Assembly (NCBI GenBank): GCA_965243485.1
Contig: CBDEVP010000001.1
Span: 1,054,001 to 1,118,000 of the forward strand
DNA length: 64,000 nt
Source: UBA7330 sp965243485
GTDB taxonomy: Bacteria > Bacteroidota > Bacteroidia > Cytophagales > Cyclobacteriaceae
Direction of reading: 5' to 3'
In this document: positions 35,032 through 43,961 of the stretch, one piece after another
How the letters are laid out: every line of letters starts with the position of its first letter
Numbering within the stretch: position 1 is the first letter of the stretch
Translations under genes and position numbers: made by a program
The notes under the pieces: generated by a model
What the model was told of the DNA's origin: nothing
Seen by the model: the letters and a program-made list of their open reading frames with translations, nothing else
Databases searched by the model: none

Positions 35032-35796
35032 ATGTGTCTGATCGTTTTAGGGAGGAATATTCATCCAAAATATCGGTTGATACTGGTTGCCAACCGGGAT
35101 GAGTTTTATGAACGGCCCACCCAGGCTGCCCACTACTGGGATACACCCCATCAGATGCTTGCTGGTAAGGACCTTCAGGCCGGGGGTACGTGGCTTGGGG
35201 TCAATAGCCTGGGAAACCTGGCAGCCGTAACCAATTACCGGGATCCGGTCAGCTTTCGGCCGGATAAATCATCCAGAGGCAAAATACCTGTGGATTTTTT
35301 AATCAACGATACCGGCTTAAAAGAATATCTTAACACACTTCGGAAAGATGCCCATCAATTTAATGGCTTTAACCTGCTCGCTCAGGAAAATGGACAATTA
35401 ATCCATTACAATAATCAGGAAGATTCAATAACAGAAATCACTGACGGAGTACATGCCATCAGCAATGCAACCCTTAACACGCCCTGGCCGAAGGTGATTC
35501 GTGCAAAAGAGCGGTTTAAAGCGCTCATTAAAAGAAACTTTGATCATGAGGCACTCATTGAGATGATGGGTGACACCGAAACAGCAGATCCAAAAGAGCT
35601 GCCGGATACTGGTATCCCACATGAGCTCGAAGTTGCTGTTTCCGCCATGTGTATACGTACCGAAAAATATGGTACATGCAGTACCACTGCCATTACCATT
35701 ACCCATGATGGTCAAGTCAATTTTACTGAAAAGTCATACCCGGTAGGTAAAAGAACCGGTGGAACCGTACGTTATAATTATAAAGCAGCTTTATGA
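35032..35796 (+). CDS. NRDE family protein (TANGO2-like)
   Basis: A 254-residue protein of the NRDE family. The name-giving motif N21-R22-D23-E24 in LVANRDEFYERP and the start Met-Cys-Leu-Ile are both present. With Cys at position 2 after Met removal, the family resembles Ntn-hydrolases, although activity is not proven. Eukaryotic TANGO2 is linked to Golgi organisation and haem or acyl-CoA handling. A longer reading frame extends 69 codons upstream into the divergent CPBP gene, but the conserved N-terminus fixes the start at 35032. Its stop overlaps the following lipoprotein gene as ATGA. Confidence 0.88.
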   Translation: MCLIVLGRNIHPKYRLILVANRDEFYERPTQAAHYWDTPHQMLAGKDLQAGGTWLGVNSLGNLAAVTNYRDPVSFRPDKSSRGKIPVDFLINDTGLKEYLNTLRKDAHQFNGFNLLAQENGQLIHYNNQEDSITEITDGVHAISNATLNTPWPKVIRAKERFKALIKRNFDHEALIEMMGDTETADPKELPDTGIPHELEVAVSAMCIRTEKYGTCSTTAITITHDGQVNFTEKSYPVGKRTGGTVRYNYKAAL

Positions 35797-36248
35797 TCAG
35801 ATGGTTGATCATTTCTATTTTCCTTATTCCACTGACCGGTTGCAAGGACCAGTACTTTGAAATTGAGAATGACCCCCTCAAGGGAACCATCGATGGGGAA
35901 GAATGGATCTTTGGCAGCGGCCGGGTAAGGTACGATCAGTTCTATGCACAGGGTCTTACAGGTATCCTGTTTGAGGAAACCTTAAATGATCCCTGCTCGA
36001 AAGTGAATACCGTCGAACATCACATTTCGCTTTCCATACCCTATGACAGGGGAAATTTTAACCTTCCGTTCGCTACTCCCAATTACTATGTGGTTTTCTC
36101 ACTGGATGGCATCACAGAGTACACCGCAAACACCGGATTTATTGAAATAGTCGCAGTGACCCCTACCGAGGTGGTTGGATATCTCAGCGCCAGCTACGAC
36201 GATGACAACCATGCCCAGGGTTCCTTCAGCTTAAGACTTTGTGACTAG
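35793..36248 (+). CDS. Putative lipoprotein, unknown function
   Basis: A 151-residue protein with a signal sequence ending in the lipobox PLTGC (C17). The body is predicted beta-rich (LKGTIDGEEWIFGSGR, ISLSIPY, GYLSASYDDDNHAQGSFSL), a pattern seen in small Bacteroidota lipoproteins with a lipocalin-like or DUF-type barrel. It is coupled to the NRDE gene by a 4-bp overlap. Its last 18 bp overlap the convergent gcvP 3' end. No function can be assigned. Confidence 0.7.
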   Translation: MIRWLIISIFLIPLTGCKDQYFEIENDPLKGTIDGEEWIFGSGRVRYDQFYAQGLTGILFEETLNDPCSKVNTVEHHISLSIPYDRGNFNLPFATPNYYVVFSLDGITEYTANTGFIEIVAVTPTEVVGYLSASYDDDNHAQGSFSLRLCD

Positions 36249-39083
36249 ATCCTGTTCTTCATAGGCTTCAACAGGGATACAGCTGCAAACCAGATTCCTG
36301 TCTCCATAAGCACTGTCGATCCGGCTTACGGAAGGCCAGAACTTGTCTTTCCTCAGATACGGTAGCGGATAGGCAGCTTTCTCCCTGCTATACGGTCGAT
36401 CCCACTGATCTGAAAGTAACATGGTCTGTGTGTGAGGAGCATTCTTCAGCAGGTTATTTTCCTGTTCCACGGTACCACCTACAATGTCATCGATTTCCTT
36501 CCTGATCGAGATCATCACATCACAGAACCTGTCTATCTCTGCTTTGGTCTCGGACTCCGTGGGTTCGATCATCATGGTCCCATTCACTGGGAAGGAAACC
36601 GTGGGGGCATGATATCCATAGTCCATCATACGCTTTGCAATGTCCTCGACTTCAACCCCTGCAGACTTAAAGACCCTGCAGTCGATGATGAGTTCGTGAG
36701 CATTGCGACCTTTTTCATTTGCATATAGGATCGGGTAGTGACTACTCAATCTTTTCGCAATATAGTTGGCATTTAGAATCGCGACCTCAGAAGCATGTGT
36801 CAATCCCTCACCGCCCATCATGGAGATGTATGCGTGTGATATAGGTAGGATACTTGCACTGCCAAAAGGGGCAGATGAAATATGTAGCTGATCTCCGGGA
36901 AGAAAAGGCACAAGGTGTGAAGCTACCCCAATGGGGCCAACACCGGGACCACCTCCGCCATGCGGAATACAAAAAGTCTTATGTAGGTTCAGGTGACATA
37001 CATCCGCACCGATCATAGCGGGTGAGGTGATCCCGACCTGCGCATTCATGTTAGCCCCGTCCATATAGACCTGGCCACCGTTTTTGTGAATAATTTCACA
37101 TAAGTCACGGATATTTTCCTCAAAGACCCCATGGGTAGAAGGATAAGTGACCATCAACGCCGCAAGGGAATTGCTAAAAGTTTCAGCCTTCTCTTTCAGG
37201 TCATCGATGTCGATATTGCCCTGCTCGTCACATTTGATGATTTTAACTTCCATGCCTGCCATTACTCCGCTCGCAGGATTGGTTCCGTGAGCCGAAGAAG
37301 GTATTAAAACAATATTTCTGTTTCCTTCACCGATAGATTCCAGGTATTTCCTGATCACCATGAGACCGGCATACTCACCCTGTGCACCAGAATTAGGCTG
37401 AAAGGAAACATCTGCAAAGCCAGTGATCTCACTCAGCCAAACTGCCAACTCATCGATCAACTCCTGGTAACCCCTTGTTTGTTCTTTCGGCGCAAAAGGA
37501 TGTATCTCGTTAAACTCGGGCCAGCTCACAGGGATCATTTCTGTGGTCGCATTCAGCTTCATGGTACATGATCCCAGAGATATCATAGAATGAGTAAGTG
37601 ATAGATCCTTATTTTCCAATCGCTTCAGATATCGTAGCAGCTCATGCTCTGAATGATAGATATGGAAGACTTCGGGAGTAAGAAATTCTGAATGACGCCT
37701 GATGTCCGAGGGGATACCGCTTTCAACCTGATCAGCAACCTTACTCGGATCTTTTCCCAGTGCTTTGGCGAAAATATTTACAACCGCCTGAGTATCAGCA
37801 GGTGTATGGGTCTCATCAAAAGAAATGCCTATGGCTCCATCGTCATATCTCCGGAAATTGACCACCGCCTTGCTTGCTTCGGCAAATATGGCAATGTCAT
37901 CTGTATTAACTTTTAGAGTATCAAAAAATGACTCATTCGCAACCTCGAGGCCCAATTCTTTCAGTGCATCTGCCGTAACCCTGGCAAGACCGTGTACCCT
38001 TGAGGCAATTCTCTTCAATCCTTTTGGTCCATGATAAACTGCATACATGGAGGCCATAACCGCAAGTAAAACCTGTGCGGTGCAAATGTTAGATGTAGCG
38101 CGTTCTCTTTTAATGTGTTGTTCCCTGGTCTGGAGGGCCATTCTGTAGGCTGGATTACCTTCAGCATCCATGGAAACGCCGATGATCCGGCCTGGCACGG
38201 ATCTTTTATACGCTTCTTTAGTGGCAAAAAATGCAGCATGTGGTCCGCCGTAACCGAGAGGTACACCAAACCGCTGTGAAGTGCCGACAACCACATCAGC
38301 ACCCCATTCTCCTGGAGGTGTGATCAGACACAAGCTCAGAAGGTCAGCAGCAACCCCTACCAATACCTGATGTGTGTGTGCATCTGCAACTAAAGAAGAA
38401 AAATCTCTCGCCTGACCATCGTTACCTGGATTTTGGATAAATACTCCAAAGATATTGCTATCACCCAGGTCAACCTGATCAATGTCTTCAACGAGCACCT
38501 CAATACCCATGGGCTGCATCCTTGTCCTGATCACATTGAGCGTCTGAGGAAATACATTTTTGTCAACCACCAGTTGAAAGGCCCCCTTCTTTTCACGGGG
38601 TCTTACATTATGCATCAAAGTAACCGCTTCAGAAGCAGCAGTACCTTCGTCCAGCAATGATGCGTTTGCAATTTCCATGCCTGTCAACTCAATGACCATC
38701 GTCTGGTAATTGATCAGTGCTTCCAACCTCCCCTGTGCAATCTCCGCCTGGTAGGGCGTATAAGCGGTATACCAACCTGGATTTTCAAGGATATTCCTTT
38801 GGATAACCGGTGGAACGATGCTGTTGTAATAGCCTTGTCCTATAAATGATTTCGCAATAATATTTTTATCTGCCCGCGCCCTGATAGACTTGAGGTATTC
38901 AAACTCGTTCAAAGGCCTGGAAAGGGACAGCGGTCTGGGCAGTCTGATCTTCCCGGGGACTGTCTCATTCACCAGGGTGGAGATCGAGTCTACCCCGATC
39001 TCAGCAATCATCTGCTTTATATCTTCAGCGTCCGGGCCAATATGCCTGGACTTAAAATCAACCCGATCATGTAAATCAATCAT
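36231..39083 (-). CDS. gcvP: Glycine dehydrogenase (decarboxylating), P-protein
   Basis: The PLP subunit of the glycine cleavage system decarboxylates glycine and passes the aminomethyl group to H-protein lipoate. At 950 residues it is the fused (alpha-beta) form. The first half holds FIGQGYYNSIVPPVIQRN and YQAEIAQGRLEALINYQTM, the second SLGSCTMKLNAT, NAQVGITSPA and the Schiff-base lysine K702 in LNLHKTFCIPHGGGGPG. The gcvT and gcvH genes are not in the window. A -7-like TAATTTTG lies on the minus strand at 39119-39126. Confidence 0.96.
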   Translation of the reverse strand: MIDLHDRVDFKSRHIGPDAEDIKQMIAEIGVDSISTLVNETVPGKIRLPRPLSLSRPLNEFEYLKSIRARADKNIIAKSFIGQGYYNSIVPPVIQRNILENPGWYTAYTPYQAEIAQGRLEALINYQTMVIELTGMEIANASLLDEGTAASEAVTLMHNVRPREKKGAFQLVVDKNVFPQTLNVIRTRMQPMGIEVLVEDIDQVDLGDSNIFGVFIQNPGNDGQARDFSSLVADAHTHQVLVGVAADLLSLCLITPPGEWGADVVVGTSQRFGVPLGYGGPHAAFFATKEAYKRSVPGRIIGVSMDAEGNPAYRMALQTREQHIKRERATSNICTAQVLLAVMASMYAVYHGPKGLKRIASRVHGLARVTADALKELGLEVANESFFDTLKVNTDDIAIFAEASKAVVNFRRYDDGAIGISFDETHTPADTQAVVNIFAKALGKDPSKVADQVESGIPSDIRRHSEFLTPEVFHIYHSEHELLRYLKRLENKDLSLTHSMISLGSCTMKLNATTEMIPVSWPEFNEIHPFAPKEQTRGYQELIDELAVWLSEITGFADVSFQPNSGAQGEYAGLMVIRKYLESIGEGNRNIVLIPSSAHGTNPASGVMAGMEVKIIKCDEQGNIDIDDLKEKAETFSNSLAALMVTYPSTHGVFEENIRDLCEIIHKNGGQVYMDGANMNAQVGITSPAMIGADVCHLNLHKTFCIPHGGGGPGVGPIGVASHLVPFLPGDQLHISSAPFGSASILPISHAYISMMGGEGLTHASEVAILNANYIAKRLSSHYPILYANEKGRNAHELIIDCRVFKSAGVEVEDIAKRMMDYGYHAPTVSFPVNGTMMIEPTESETKAEIDRFCDVMISIRKEIDDIVGGTVEQENNLLKNAPHTQTMLLSDQWDRPYSREKAAYPLPYLRKDKFWPSVSRIDSAYGDRNLVCSCIPVEAYEEQDLVTKS

Positions 39084-39163
39084 GTATGGAAGTTATATTC
39101 TAAGTACGATTTTTTTTGCAAAATTATATAATCGACTGTACAATAGTTTGGTTCAATAATTGC

Positions 39164-39196
39164 TTTATTTATGGTAAGACAAAATAATTATTTTTG
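39164..39196 (+). promoter_or_regulatory. Bacteroidota-type promoter for the M28 peptidase
   Basis: TATTTTTG at 39189-39196 matches TAnnTTTG. TTTA at 39164-39167, 21 bp upstream, is a one-mismatch -33 element. It places transcription start after the upstream ATG at 39171, which supports the ATG at 39225 as the true start. Confidence 0.55.
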
Positions 39197-39224
39197 CCTC
39201 AATTATTATTATTTTTCCCTTCCG

Positions 39225-40685
39225 ATGAAGATTTACTTTTTCCTTTATTTTATTCTCCAGTTTTCATTAATTACGGGTTTCTCTCAGGATCGCAAAGCGT
39301 TGAAATACGCTAAAACAATCACTGTTGAAGAGCTCCGAGAGTCCATCAGCACGCTAGCTTCGGATCAGTTTGAAGGAAGAGAGACTGGTACCAAAGGACA
39401 GAAAATGGCCGCCAGATATATTGCCGATAAGTACACCATTGCAGGCCTGAAGCCACCGGTGAAAACCAGTCAGGGCGACAGCTATTTTCAGAAATTTCAC
39501 TTATACCGAACTGCCTATAATACTTCATACCTCAAACGAGGTGATGAAATCAAAAAGAATCTGGTAGATTATCTCTATTACTCCCGGATGGAAACCATGG
39601 GTGAGGAATATATTAACATTATCTATTGCGGTGACATAAAGGACTTTGATCTGAGTGGCCTTGAGGTAAAGGATAAATTCATTGCCTTTAGTGCTGCAGA
39701 AATGACTGGCTGGAGGAGTAAACTGGTTGAACTGGAAAATAGCGAGGCGGCAGGCTATTTTATCATCGTCAGGGACGAAGATCAATTCAGATATGCGCTC
39801 AACCGGTTTGGTGTGGTCATGGTTGGTGAAAAGATTGAATTTTCAAAAGACGATCCGGGTACCAAGACCATCATCGCTGATCCTACACTGGCAGAATGGG
39901 TTTTTGAGGAGTCTTTTTCAACGTTACTCAGGAAAGGGAAAGGAGTTGAAAAAAAGATCATCTTCAATGCGGATATGCTCATTGAAAAAGTAGAATCCGA
40001 AAATGTTCTTGGATTTGTTCCTGGTTCGGAAAAGCCTGAAGAAGTAATCATTGTATCAGCACACTATGACCACCTAGGGGTACAGGATGGAAAAATTTAT
40101 AATGGGGCCGATGACAATGCCTCAGGCACCAGCGCGATCATCGAAATGGCCGAAGCATTCTCCGAAGCAGCACAAAATGGAGATGGTCCATCAAGAAGTC
40201 TGTTATTTATTGCTTTCTCTGGTGAGGAAAAAGGACTACTCGGAAGCAAGTATTATGTCGCCAACCCGGAATTTCCGTTGCGTAATACCGTTACTAATTT
40301 AAATATCGACATGATCGGAAGACAAGACCTCAAATACAGTGAAGAACCTGATTATATTTATCTTATTGGCTCCGACAGACTTTCCACCGATCTTCATGAG
40401 CTTGCCGAAGCGGTCAATGCTGAGTATTCAAATCTGAAACTTGATTACAAATACAATGATCTGACCGATCCCAATCAATATTACAAACGATCTGATCACT
40501 ACAATTTTGCCCAAAATAATATTCCAATTATCTTTTATTTCAATGGAACCCACGGTGATTATCACCAGCCTACAGACACGATAGATAAGATTAACTTTGA
40601 AAAAGTGAAAAAAATTACAGATTATGTATTTTTCACGGCCTGGGAGATTGCAAATAGAGAGGAGAGGATAACAGTAGATAAGTGA
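39225..40685 (+). CDS. Exported M28 family zinc peptidase
   Basis: An exported 486-residue aminopeptidase-like protein. A signal peptide (about 1-20, ending TGFSQ) precedes a first domain of about 240 residues with a protease-associated-like insert, then the M28 catalytic domain. The di-zinc ligand motifs are all readable: SAHYDHLG, NGADDNASGTSA, FSGEEKGLLGS, NIDMIGR and YHQPTDT. M28 enzymes remove N-terminal residues or dipeptides. The frame is open 18 codons further upstream, but the promoter and signal peptide point to ATG 39225. It is divergent from gcvP. Confidence 0.9.
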   Translation: MKIYFFLYFILQFSLITGFSQDRKALKYAKTITVEELRESISTLASDQFEGRETGTKGQKMAARYIADKYTIAGLKPPVKTSQGDSYFQKFHLYRTAYNTSYLKRGDEIKKNLVDYLYYSRMETMGEEYINIIYCGDIKDFDLSGLEVKDKFIAFSAAEMTGWRSKLVELENSEAAGYFIIVRDEDQFRYALNRFGVVMVGEKIEFSKDDPGTKTIIADPTLAEWVFEESFSTLLRKGKGVEKKIIFNADMLIEKVESENVLGFVPGSEKPEEVIIVSAHYDHLGVQDGKIYNGADDNASGTSAIIEMAEAFSEAAQNGDGPSRSLLFIAFSGEEKGLLGSKYYVANPEFPLRNTVTNLNIDMIGRQDLKYSEEPDYIYLIGSDRLSTDLHELAEAVNAEYSNLKLDYKYNDLTDPNQYYKRSDHYNFAQNNIPIIFYFNGTHGDYHQPTDTIDKINFEKVKKITDYVFFTAWEIANREERITVDK

Positions 40686-40989
40686 TCTTGAAGGGGCAAG
40701 GACGAACCTTAAACCCCGAACAAGATCTTTTCAACCAGCTATGGAAAGAAAGAGTTAATCCATCTTTCTGATACAATAATAGTTGTTTTTTAAGTCTCCA
40801 AGAAGAGGTGATCAAAATAATTAGTAATAATATTACTTTATATCGCATAATTGGTCATTTAGCCTCTTTTATTTTGAATATTTTGTAAATGAATAAGTAA
40901 TATTCTGTACATAACGCATAATTGACAATGCCATCAATATTTAGCCTACCCACTAATATAATTTTTACAATAATTAATGATCTTTTTCT
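40686..40989. repeat. 304-bp AT-rich gap with a two-part direct repeat before dihydroorotase
   Basis: No gene is seen. CGCATAATTG occurs at 40845-40854 and again at 40916-40925. Each copy is followed by ATTTAGCCT, at 40858-40866 and 40940-40948, so the same pair of words appears twice about 71 bp apart with different internal spacing. The distance to the dihydroorotase start is 41 bp. It could be a duplicated regulatory site. Confidence 0.4.
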
Positions 40990-42336
40990 ATGAATATGAA
41001 ACCAACTTTTCTAATCAAAGGTGGTCAACTTATCAATGAGGGAAGGTCTGATCACCGGGATATCTTGATAAAGAACGGTAGAATTGAAAAAATTGAGCCC
41101 ACGATTACTCTGAAGGAAAAATATCATGAAGTCAATGCGGAGGGCTTGATTATCCTACCCGGTGCCATTGATGATCAGGTCCATTTCCGTGAGCCGGGAC
41201 TTACTCAAAAAGCAGATATATATACTGATTCACGAGCAGCGGTAGCAGGAGGGGTGACATCTTATATGGAAATGCCTAATGTGATCCCGCAGACAACCAC
41301 ACAAGAGCTTTTGGAGGACAAGTACGAACTGGGCGCCAGGAGGTCACTGGCCAATTATTCCTTCTACATGGGCACGACCAATGACAACCTGGAGGAACTC
41401 TTAAAAACAGACCCTTCCAAAGTATGCGGTATAAAAATATTTATGGGCTCTTCTACCGGAAACATGCTTGTAGATGACGAGAAAGTTCTTGAAAGGATCT
41501 TTAAAGAGGCTCCGATTCTGATCGCTACGCATTGTGAGGATGAGGAAACCGTACAAAGAAATCTGAGGGAGTATCAAGAAAAATTTGGGGATAATATTCC
41601 TTTCGACAAACATCCGTTGATCAGAAGCGAAGAAGCCTGTTATTTATCGTCTTCCTATGCATCGGAACTGGCCAAAAAGAATAACACAAGGCTTCATATC
41701 CTGCATATCTCAACACGGAAGGAGACCAGTCTTTTCACCAATAAAATTCCACTCAAAGAAAAGCGGATCACTTCGGAAGCCTGCATCCATCATCTGTGGT
41801 TTTCTGACAGTGACTATGCCGAAAAAGGAGCCTTTATCAAATGGAACCCGGCGGTAAAAACTGAAAATGACAGGGACGGGGTTTGGGAAGCTCTGATGGA
41901 TGACCGGATTGATGTGATCGCAACTGACCATGCACCGCACACGCTTCAGGAGAAACAAAATCCGTATACCAAAGCACCTTCAGGGGGACCCCTGGTACAG
42001 CATTCGGTCGTGGCTATGCTGGATTTCTATCATGCCGGAAAGATCACACTTGAAAGAATAGTGGAAAAGATGTGTCACGCTCCCGCAGATTGCTTTCAGC
42101 TATCGAAGCGCGGGTACCTCAGAGAAGGCTATCATGCGGATGTTGTGATTGCCAACCTTGATGATCCATGGACGGTCTCCACGGAAAACATTCGTTATAA
42201 ATGCGGATGGTCGCCTTTCGAAGGCCATGAATTCAAATCCAGCATTGATAGAGTATTCGTATCCGGTCACCTGGCTTATGACAATGGAAAAATCAATGAT
42301 GAAATCTTAGGAGATCGGCTGCTTTTTAACCGATAG
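40990..42336 (+). CDS. pyrC: Dihydroorotase (class I type)
   Basis: This enzyme cyclises carbamoyl aspartate to dihydroorotate in pyrimidine synthesis. The amidohydrolase fold motifs are clear: VHFREPGLTQK (64-74), MEMPNVIPQTTT, GIKIFMGSSTG, ATHCEDEE, LHILHIST and IATDHAPHT. The first metal motif reads D62-Q63-V64-H65 where most dihydroorotases have HxH, so one histidine ligand is replaced by Gln. I recall the same DDQVHFREPG form in other Bacteroidota, so it is probably lineage-typical. Start: ATG at 40990, or 40996 two codons later. No other pyr gene is adjacent. The tRNA-His unit follows. Confidence 0.88.
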   Translation: MNMKPTFLIKGGQLINEGRSDHRDILIKNGRIEKIEPTITLKEKYHEVNAEGLIILPGAIDDQVHFREPGLTQKADIYTDSRAAVAGGVTSYMEMPNVIPQTTTQELLEDKYELGARRSLANYSFYMGTTNDNLEELLKTDPSKVCGIKIFMGSSTGNMLVDDEKVLERIFKEAPILIATHCEDEETVQRNLREYQEKFGDNIPFDKHPLIRSEEACYLSSSYASELAKKNNTRLHILHISTRKETSLFTNKIPLKEKRITSEACIHHLWFSDSDYAEKGAFIKWNPAVKTENDRDGVWEALMDDRIDVIATDHAPHTLQEKQNPYTKAPSGGPLVQHSVVAMLDFYHAGKITLERIVEKMCHAPADCFQLSKRGYLREGYHADVVIANLDDPWTVSTENIRYKCGWSPFEGHEFKSSIDRVFVSGHLAYDNGKINDEILGDRLLFNR

Positions 42337-42349
42337 ATGTCATCGCCTG

Positions 42350-42380
42350 TTTGTTATATCCCTGAATGGATATACCTTTG
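42350..42380 (+). promoter_or_regulatory. Consensus Bacteroidota promoter for tRNA-His
   Basis: TTTG at 42350-42353, a 19-bp spacer and TACCTTTG at 42373-42380 match both promoter elements exactly. The mature tRNA begins 15 bp downstream. Confidence 0.85.
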
Positions 42381-42395
42381 CATTCCTTTAAAAAT

Positions 42396-42470
42396 GGTGG
42401 TCGTAGCTCAGCTGGTTAGAGCGCCTGATTGTGGTTCAGGAGGTCGCCGGTTCGAACCCGGTCTTCCACC
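42396..42470 (+). tRNA. tRNA-His (anticodon GTG)
   Basis: The cloverleaf can be folded: D-arm GCTC/GAGC, anticodon arm CCTGA-TTGTGGT-TCAGG with anticodon GTG, and T-arm GCCGG-TTCGAAC-CCGGT. The G at 42396 is the encoded G(-1) and the discriminator is C73, both hallmarks of tRNA-His. In the acceptor stem positions 5-68 and 6-67 appear as U-U and C-U mismatches. The CCA end is not fully encoded. It is a single-gene unit between a consensus promoter and a terminator. Confidence 0.95.
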
Positions 42471-42480
42471 CATTTAAACC

Positions 42481-42509
42481 AAGCCCCTTCGAATTGATGG
42501 GGCTTTTTT
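42481..42509 (+). terminator. Intrinsic terminator after tRNA-His
   Basis: The stem AAGCCCC/GGGGCTT is followed by a T-tract ending near 42509. It lies 10 bp past the tRNA and 12 bp before the MscS start codon. Confidence 0.85.
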
Positions 42510-42521
42510 ATTTTATGGCTT

Positions 42522-43559
42522 ATGGAAAATCTGTTAGACTTTCTTAAGGAACTTCCCGAACCAATCATTGCAATTACATTAGGGATCATTACAGGTCTCA
42601 TTTTTACATGGGTCCTGAAATTCAGTATCCATCAAATCGTCGGGAGAGGTATTTCCAAGAATCTCTTCTATTTTAGAAAAAGGTGTATAAGGGTTGTCAC
42701 TTTTTTACTTCCTGTGCTATTTGTATTTATTGCTCTGCAGATCATGGAAGCTCCTGTCTGGTTGCTGGTCTTATTTAGAACACTCCTGATCTTGTCCGTT
42801 TCCTTCTTACTGATCAGGCTCACTTTCGTGGTGGAAGATATCATGTTGGACCGGTATGATATCTCCAAGGAGGATAACCGGGATGAAAGAAAGATCCTTA
42901 CCCAACTTAATTTCCTGAAAAATGCGGCAATTCTTGCCATTCTTATTTTGACCATAGGGGCCCTGCTACTGAGCTTTGAAGGCGGACAAAAATTCGGAAC
43001 AGGACTATTAACATCAGCTGGAGTGGCCAGTGTGATCATAGGTTTTGCGGCCCAAAAAACAATTGCCAATTTCCTGGCAGGCATCCAGATCGCCTTTACT
43101 CAACCTATTAAGATAGATGATGCTGTGTTGGTTGAAAATGAGTGGGGCTGGATCGAAGAGATCAACCTAACTTACGTGGTGGTAAGGCTTTGGGACTGGA
43201 GAAGACTGGTACTTCCCATTACCTATTTTGTAGATCAACCATTCCAGAATTGGACCAGGAACAAAGCAGAGATCATCGGATCGGTCTTTTTTCATCTGGA
43301 TTACAGTGCTCCCGTGGATAAAATACGCGATCAACTAACCAGGATCCTTGAGAAAGAACCTCTCTGGGATAAGAAAGTGAATGTACTCCACGTAGTGGAT
43401 GCCACAGAAAAGACCATAGAATTCAGAGCCTTGATGTCTGCAAGAAATTCTCCCCAGGCATGGGACCTAAGATGCAGTGTCCGGGAAAAACTTATCAGAT
43501 ATGTTCAGGAGAATCATCCGGAGTGCCTGCCAGTCCATCGATTATACGGTCAGCCTTAA
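42522..43559 (+). CDS. MscS family mechanosensitive ion channel
   Basis: A 345-residue inner-membrane protein with about four N-terminal helices (to about residue 190), the pore helix region GLLTSAGVASVIIGFAAQKTIANFLAGIQIA (parts SAGVASVIIGFAAQ and IANFLAGIQIAFTQP), and the beta-domain IKIDDAVLVENEWGWIEEI. These are the core features of small-conductance mechanosensitive channels, which relieve hypo-osmotic stress. The C-terminal alpha/beta domain follows. The start is 12 bp after the tRNA-His terminator, so its promoter must overlap that region or transcription reads through. Confidence 0.9.
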   Translation: MENLLDFLKELPEPIIAITLGIITGLIFTWVLKFSIHQIVGRGISKNLFYFRKRCIRVVTFLLPVLFVFIALQIMEAPVWLLVLFRTLLILSVSFLLIRLTFVVEDIMLDRYDISKEDNRDERKILTQLNFLKNAAILAILILTIGALLLSFEGGQKFGTGLLTSAGVASVIIGFAAQKTIANFLAGIQIAFTQPIKIDDAVLVENEWGWIEEINLTYVVVRLWDWRRLVLPITYFVDQPFQNWTRNKAEIIGSVFFHLDYSAPVDKIRDQLTRILEKEPLWDKKVNVLHVVDATEKTIEFRALMSARNSPQAWDLRCSVREKLIRYVQENHPECLPVHRLYGQP

Positions 43560-43582
43560 CAAAATTTAATTTTGAACACCTG

Positions 43583-43612
43583 TTTGTGCTCTCTGATATT
43601 TTCGTAATTTTG
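43583..43612 (+). promoter_or_regulatory. Bacteroidota-type promoter for the gene at 43629
   Basis: TTTG at 43583-43586 and TAATTTTG at 43605-43612 match the -33 and -7 elements, with an 18-bp spacer, one below the usual range. The start codon follows 16 bp later, which supports the small ORF being a real gene. Confidence 0.6.
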
Positions 43613-43628
43613 TCTAAAATAGGCTGCT

Positions 43629-43961
43629 ATGAAACAGTTCAGTCATTTTATACTACTTATGGTCATGCTATCCCTGCCACTGGTGGGTATGGCCAATGAT
43701 CCTAAAGTCGATAATAAAGACAATGCAAGCCAAAACCAGGCTGAGTCCGAAAAGATCATTGCAGTTGAAACAAGCACAGAGACCGCCAGTCAAACACAAC
43801 AAGATAGTGGTAAGTCAACGAACATGCAAAATTCGGAAATCAAAGAATCTACCACATCGGATAGTAATTCTCTGAGCAAGTTCAACTATCTCTTCTATTT
43901 CATCTATAAGCATAAGTATCAAGACAAGGAGATCATCAACCAGCTGGAAGAAAAATTCTGA
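43629..43961 (+). CDS. Small exported protein, unknown function
   Basis: A 110-residue protein with a signal peptide (about 1-22, GMAN end). The middle is a low-complexity Ser/Thr/Gln/Asn/Glu-rich linker, and the C-terminus has a short hydrophobic-aromatic segment (FNYLFYFIYKHKYQDK). No known domain is recognised. The good promoter just upstream and the convergent packing with the response regulator gene (stop codons adjacent at 43961/43962) support a real gene. Confidence 0.7.
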   Translation: MKQFSHFILLMVMLSLPLVGMANDPKVDNKDNASQNQAESEKIIAVETSTETASQTQQDSGKSTNMQNSEIKESTTSDSNSLSKFNYLFYFIYKHKYQDKEIINQLEEKF

